This document shows, piece by piece, positions 60,418 to 64,000 of a DNA stretch of 64,000 nt (positions are counted from its first letter, which is position 1; each line of letters opens with the position of its first letter). Made by a program: the position numbers and the translations under genes. This DNA is from Gemmatales bacterium (lineage in GTDB: Bacteria; Planctomycetota; Planctomycetia; Gemmatales; Gemmataceae): NCBI GenBank assembly GCA_026004675.1, contig BPJP01000007.1, positions 1 through 64,000 of the forward strand. The letters run 5' to 3'. Under the pieces are notes generated by a model, which saw only the letters and a program-made list of their open reading frames with translations, was not told the origin of the DNA and searched no databases.

Positions 60418-61892
60418 CCCCCCGTATCGACGAATTGCGGAGCTATCTTCGAGAACCGCTTCCTCATCCCGACCGTGCCGCCATGGCAGACCTGGGCCAA
60501 AAGGCACTCGATTATGTGGTGAATCATTTCGCCACTTTGCCTGAACAGAAAGTCGGCCAGGCCTTGTCTCGCAAGGAAATGGAAGCGCTTTTGTACCAGC
60601 CTCTGCCCGAAGAAGGAGTCGGCTTCGGCGAAATCCTGCGCGACTTTCACACGAATGTCGCCCCCTATGCCATGCGCGTCAACCATCCACGTTTTTTCGC
60701 GTTTATACCAAGTTCCCCCTCTTTTTATTCTGTTATCGGCGACTTCATTTGCGGCGGGATGAATTTTTTCAACGCCGTCTGGATCGAAGCCTGTGGACCG
60801 GCCCAAGTGGAGCTGGTCGTGTTGGATTGGTTTCGGCAAATACTCGGCTATCCGTCCGAAGCCAGGGGCTTGTTGACCAGCGGAGGTTCGGAAGCGAACA
60901 TGACGGCCCTCGTCGCAGCCCGGCAGCGACTCGCTTTCGCCGACCGTTCGCGCGCCGTTCTTTATATGAGCCAGCAACGCCATTTGTCGATCGACCGCGC
61001 CGCACGCATCATCGGACTGCATCCTGAGCAATTGCGCTCGATTCCAGTTGATGCGGATTATCGACTCATCGTCAGGGAGTTCGTGTCCGCGATCAAGTCA
61101 GACCGTGCACAAGGCAGGGTTCCCTGGCTCGTTGTCGCCAACGCGGGGGCGACCAACACCGGTGTCGTCGATCCACTCGAAGAACTTGCCGATGTTTGCC
61201 TGCGTGAGGGTTTGTGGATGCACGTCGATGCGGCGTACGGGTGGGCCGCCGCGCTTCATCCGTCGGACAAAAACGAACTGGCAGGCATCGACCGTGCCGA
61301 TTCCATCACCTTCGACCCTCACAAATGGTTCAGCCAGACCTATGAAGCCGGCTGCGTTTTGGTTCGCGATGGCAAGCAGCTTGTCGATGCTTTCGCCTTG
61401 CAGCCCGACTACATGCAAGACGTGGCTCCGACCGAAGAAGAAATCAACTTCTCCGACCTGAGCGTGGCATTGACACGGCGCTTCCGCGCTTTGAAAATCT
61501 GGATGTCAGTGCGAGCACTCGGCCTCGGCTGGTTTCGCAACCTGATCGAACACACTTGCCGGCTGGCCGAATATGCCCAGCTGCTTCTGGAACAGTCCGA
61601 CGATTTCGAAGTCGTTTCGCCCCGCCGCTTGAGCATCGTTTGTTTCCGTTATCATCCCCGAAACATTGACGAGGGGGAAATTTTGGACCGCCTCAATTCC
61701 GACTTGACCGAAGCGGTCCGCCTGACAGGCAGAGCGTTTCTTTCGTCGACCCGATTGCAAGGAAGAGTCGTTCTGAGGTTCTGCTTCGTCAATTGGCGGA
61801 CGACAGCTCGAGACGTCGATGAGGTCCTGCGGCTTATGAGCGAAACAGCCCGAGAGACTTTGGCGACGCGTTTTCCGGAGATGCTGACATGA
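60414..61892 (+). CDS. PLP-dependent group II decarboxylase (aromatic amino acid type)
   Basis: 492 residues. HPRFFAFIPSSPSFYSVIGD and TSGGSEANMTALVAARQRLA precede the PLP-binding Lys in SITFDPHKWFSQTYEAGCVL. This is the aromatic L-amino-acid/tryptophan decarboxylase subgroup by motif spacing, although glutamate decarboxylases and sphingosine phosphate lyases share the fold. ATG 60414 overlaps the galE stop; a 60381 in-frame ATG is inside galE. The stop overlaps the next gene as ATGA. Substrate not assigned. Confidence 0.85.
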   Translation: MTPRIDELRSYLREPLPHPDRAAMADLGQKALDYVVNHFATLPEQKVGQALSRKEMEALLYQPLPEEGVGFGEILRDFHTNVAPYAMRVNHPRFFAFIPSSPSFYSVIGDFICGGMNFFNAVWIEACGPAQVELVVLDWFRQILGYPSEARGLLTSGGSEANMTALVAARQRLAFADRSRAVLYMSQQRHLSIDRAARIIGLHPEQLRSIPVDADYRLIVREFVSAIKSDRAQGRVPWLVVANAGATNTGVVDPLEELADVCLREGLWMHVDAAYGWAAALHPSDKNELAGIDRADSITFDPHKWFSQTYEAGCVLVRDGKQLVDAFALQPDYMQDVAPTEEEINFSDLSVALTRRFRALKIWMSVRALGLGWFRNLIEHTCRLAEYAQLLLEQSDDFEVVSPRRLSIVCFRYHPRNIDEGEILDRLNSDLTEAVRLTGRAFLSSTRLQGRVVLRFCFVNWRTTARDVDEVLRLMSETARETLATRFPEMLT

Positions 61893-63331
61893 AGCTGGAA
61901 CATCCCCAAGGCCGATGCCGATTCGGATTCGCCCGCGCCGACATCACTCCCAGTCCGGGCATCTACCACCGCATGTGGGGTGCCGCCAAACATGAACAGG
62001 CAACCGGCGTGCATCGGCCGCTTCTCGCCGGCGCCCTTTTTTTTCAAAGCCTCGATCAAAACGAGGAATTTGTCCTGGTTACCCTCGACCACTGCCTGTT
62101 GTGGGCCAACGACATGGCCGAGATGAACAAGACCGTCAGTTCGGAAGCGGGCGTAGACCAAAACCGGCTTGTGGTGGCCTTCTCGCATACCCACGCTGCC
62201 GGCTTGATGGACACGACGCGGGCACATCTTCCCGGAGGTGACCGCATCGCACCCTATCTGAAGGAAGTTGCCCGGACAGTCGCTCGGATCATCAAAGACG
62301 CACGCTCGAATGCCCAAAACGCCCGCTTGACTTATGGCAGCGGCAAATGTTCGCTTGCTCGACATCGTGATTTTTGGGATGAACAAAGCGAGCAATTCGT
62401 CTGTGGTTTCAATCCTGACGGTCCCGCCGACGACACCGTCACCATTGTTCGTATCGAGGACGACGCGGGAACGTTGTTGGCCACGGTGGTGAATTATGCC
62501 TGCCACCCGACGACCTTGGCGTGGGACAACACGCTCATCAGTCCCGATTTCGTTGGTGCTATGCGTGAGGTCGTTGAAATGGCGACCGGAGCGCCCTGCT
62601 TTTTTCTGCAAGGGGCTTCTGGCGACCTGGGACCGAAAGTCGGTTTCGTTGGCGATGTCGACGTTGCGGACCGGAATGGCCGGCAGCTAGGGTTCGCCGT
62701 CTTGTCCGCATTCGAAGGTTTGCCTCCTTCCAACACACTTTATGAATACACCGGCCCCGTGGTGTCCGGCGCCACCATTGGCACCTGGTCGTACCGCTCT
62801 CTTGACGAAGAGAGTCTTCGAAAGAAAGCCGACTGGCGCTTCGTCCGCACGGTTGTCGAATTGCCCTATAAACCCGACTTGCCGAAACGCAGCGAAGTAG
62901 AAGCGGACAAGAAACGGTGGCGCGAGGAGGAAGAAGCGGCTCGGCGTGAAGGTGACTGGCGCAAAGCCGGCGCTGCTCGCGCGATGGTCGAGCGCATGGA
63001 CCGTAGTCTGGCACGGATGGAAGGGTTGCCAGCCGGCCCGAATTTTCCGATGCCAGTGTTCCTTACCAAAATCGGCGACGGCATCTGGCTCGCGGTCGAG
63101 GGGGAGCACTACCAGGCTTTCCAGAAAGGTTTAAGAGAACGATTTCCACGGACACCGATTGTTGTGATGACCCTGGCGAACGGTTCAAGGCCGTCGTACT
63201 TGCCGACGGCCGAAACGTACGGCAAGGGAATCTACCAGGAAACGGTGGCGATGCTGGCGCCGGGTTCCCTGGAAAAACTGACCGAGGCAGTGACGGCGAG
63301 CATAGCATCCCTGTTGAACACGGAGGATTGA
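61889..63331 (+). CDS. Neutral/alkaline ceramidase-family hydrolase
   Basis: 480 residues. GRCRFGFARADITPSPGIYH is the family N-terminus, VAFSHTHAAGLM carries the conserved metal-binding His pair, and YACHPTTLAWDNTLISPDFV with GASGDLGPKVGF are further conserved metal/substrate segments. The length is well below eukaryotic neutral ceramidases, which also have an immunoglobulin-like C-terminal domain lacking here. Bacterial members occur widely in planctomycetes with unproven substrates. No signal peptide is visible, so it may be cytoplasmic. Coupled to the decarboxylase by ATGA. Confidence 0.8.
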   Translation: MKLEHPQGRCRFGFARADITPSPGIYHRMWGAAKHEQATGVHRPLLAGALFFQSLDQNEEFVLVTLDHCLLWANDMAEMNKTVSSEAGVDQNRLVVAFSHTHAAGLMDTTRAHLPGGDRIAPYLKEVARTVARIIKDARSNAQNARLTYGSGKCSLARHRDFWDEQSEQFVCGFNPDGPADDTVTIVRIEDDAGTLLATVVNYACHPTTLAWDNTLISPDFVGAMREVVEMATGAPCFFLQGASGDLGPKVGFVGDVDVADRNGRQLGFAVLSAFEGLPPSNTLYEYTGPVVSGATIGTWSYRSLDEESLRKKADWRFVRTVVELPYKPDLPKRSEVEADKKRWREEEEAARREGDWRKAGAARAMVERMDRSLARMEGLPAGPNFPMPVFLTKIGDGIWLAVEGEHYQAFQKGLRERFPRTPIVVMTLANGSRPSYLPTAETYGKGIYQETVAMLAPGSLEKLTEAVTASIASLLNTED

Positions 63332-63346
63332 GAAACCGAACGTTTT

Positions 63347-64000
63347 TCAGGTCACGCGGGCGAAGATTTGCGCAGGCCGAACCGTGCGTGCATTCAAGGC
63401 GGGAATCAGTCCTCCCAGGATTGCGGTCAACACTCCCAGAAGCGGCCCCCACCAGAAAATGTGCCACGGCATGTAGAGAACGGGGAACTCCGGTAAACGA
63501 ATGCCATCCAGCCAAAGGTTGACGATCCCAAAGGTCACGACGGAACCGCCGAAGCCGGCAAGAAAGCCGACTAGGGCGGCTTCGCCAAGGGTGATGGCGA
63601 GGATCTGCCCGACTGAGAATCCCAACACCTTCAACAAAGCCATTTCTCCCTGCCGTTCACGAATCGTAATGCTGAAGGTATTGGCCAGGATCACCGTCAT
63701 GACGATGAGGATCGCAGGCACAAGGAAATACTTGATGCCTGCGAGGATATCTCTGAGCGGCTCCAGGAAACGACTATATGCGGTGGCCTCCGTTTCGCAC
63801 TTCACCGTCGGGTAGTAGTTTTCGATCAGCACGCCACCCTTAAGGGCACTCTCGCGATCGTCGAAGCGGAGCCAAAGGTAGGTAATTTTCCCCTGTTTTT
63901 CGTTGTAATGCTGTTCAAGAAGACGATCCCAGGTTTCGTAGTCGAGGAAGGCGACTTCGCTCCAGCGGTTGTCTTCTGGGATTTCGCCGACGATTTCGAA
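63347..64000 (-). CDS. FtsX-type ABC transporter permease, C-terminal part (start beyond window)
   Basis: The frame is open to position 64000, so at least 217 codons are present. The visible part includes a periplasmic region and four hydrophobic segments (IKYFLVPAILIVMTVILANT, GEAALVGFLAGFGGSVVTFG, GPLLGVLTAILGGLIPALNA). SITIRERQGEMALLKVLGFS is the MacB/FtsX signature at the membrane-cytoplasm boundary. It ends next to the converging ceramidase gene. Part of an ABC exporter or mechanotransmitter; the ATPase gene must lie outside. Confidence 0.82.
   Translation of the reverse strand, partial: FEIVGEIPEDNRWSEVAFLDYETWDRLLEQHYNEKQGKITYLWLRFDDRESALKGGVLIENYYPTVKCETEATAYSRFLEPLRDILAGIKYFLVPAILIVMTVILANTFSITIRERQGEMALLKVLGFSVGQILAITLGEAALVGFLAGFGGSVVTFGIVNLWLDGIRLPEFPVLYMPWHIFWWGPLLGVLTAILGGLIPALNARTVRPAQIFARVT

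Overview
The window looks like a moderately high-GC Planctomycetota chromosome (order not resolved) carrying an integrated phage-like element. The pointers are family-level: a serine recombinase paired with DUF2924 and a short HTH gene, HARE-HTH proteins, a short ceramidase-family hydrolase, a FlgM-like peptide and a tandem-heme cytochrome. No 16S or ribosomal protein marker is present, so the taxon is inferred.

Region 1 (1 to about 28.6 kb) is the element, nearly all on the minus strand. It has a terminase at the left edge, a small plus-strand cassette (919-2348: HARE-HTH, winged-helix-like and zinc-ribbon proteins), a ParB-like/DNA methylase fusion with a DUF1937 gene, and a replication and recombination module. 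In transcription order that module is sigma factor, unknown, Sak4-like ATPase, DUF669, RusA resolvase with zinc-ribbon tail, DEAD/DEAH helicase interrupted by a 356-residue intein, and prim-pol/DUF3987. An AT-rich iteron-like tract (4301-4499) lies beside the primase. Next comes a type I restriction-modification operon (25.1-12.4 kb) in which a PD-(D/E)xK nuclease and a coiled-coil protein of unknown family sit between hsdS and hsdR; a half-size specificity protein lies upstream, and a YgjP-type metallopeptidase plus two unknown genes lie downstream. The right end holds the serine recombinase module and a tRNA-Arg(CCU).

Region 2 (29-35.5 kb) is chromosomal: TspO and a TTG-started UV endonuclease in one likely operon, an atypical SDR, a hotdog thioesterase, a FlgM-like peptide, a polytopic membrane protein and a disrupted thioredoxin-like gene.

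Region 3 (35.5-50.1 kb, minus strand) is a respiratory nitrate locus. In order: an FAD/NAD(P) oxidoreductase with ferredoxin domains, a Rieske protein, cytochrome b, a decaheme cytochrome c, NapA, two NapG-like ferredoxins, a NapH-like protein, and a YHS-YHS-NosR/NapH fusion. No NapB, NapC or NapD is seen, so the Rieske/b/decaheme unit probably carries electrons between quinol and NapA.

Region 4 (50.1-64 kb) holds three copies of a palindromic 16-mer, a P2-type cation ATPase followed by a tandem universal stress protein, purM, rhamnulokinase, a secreted HEAT-like protein, RraA, and a coupled galE/PLP-decarboxylase/ceramidase-like operon, ending in a partial FtsX-type permease.

Quality caveat: 17 of 19 inferred +1 frameshifts cluster at 47.6-52.0 kb, and all can be explained as one extra base in a short homopolymer. 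After removal, the three affected genes there, plus the 2858-4184 methylase, come out at whole codon counts. I read these genes as intact, with local sequencing errors.
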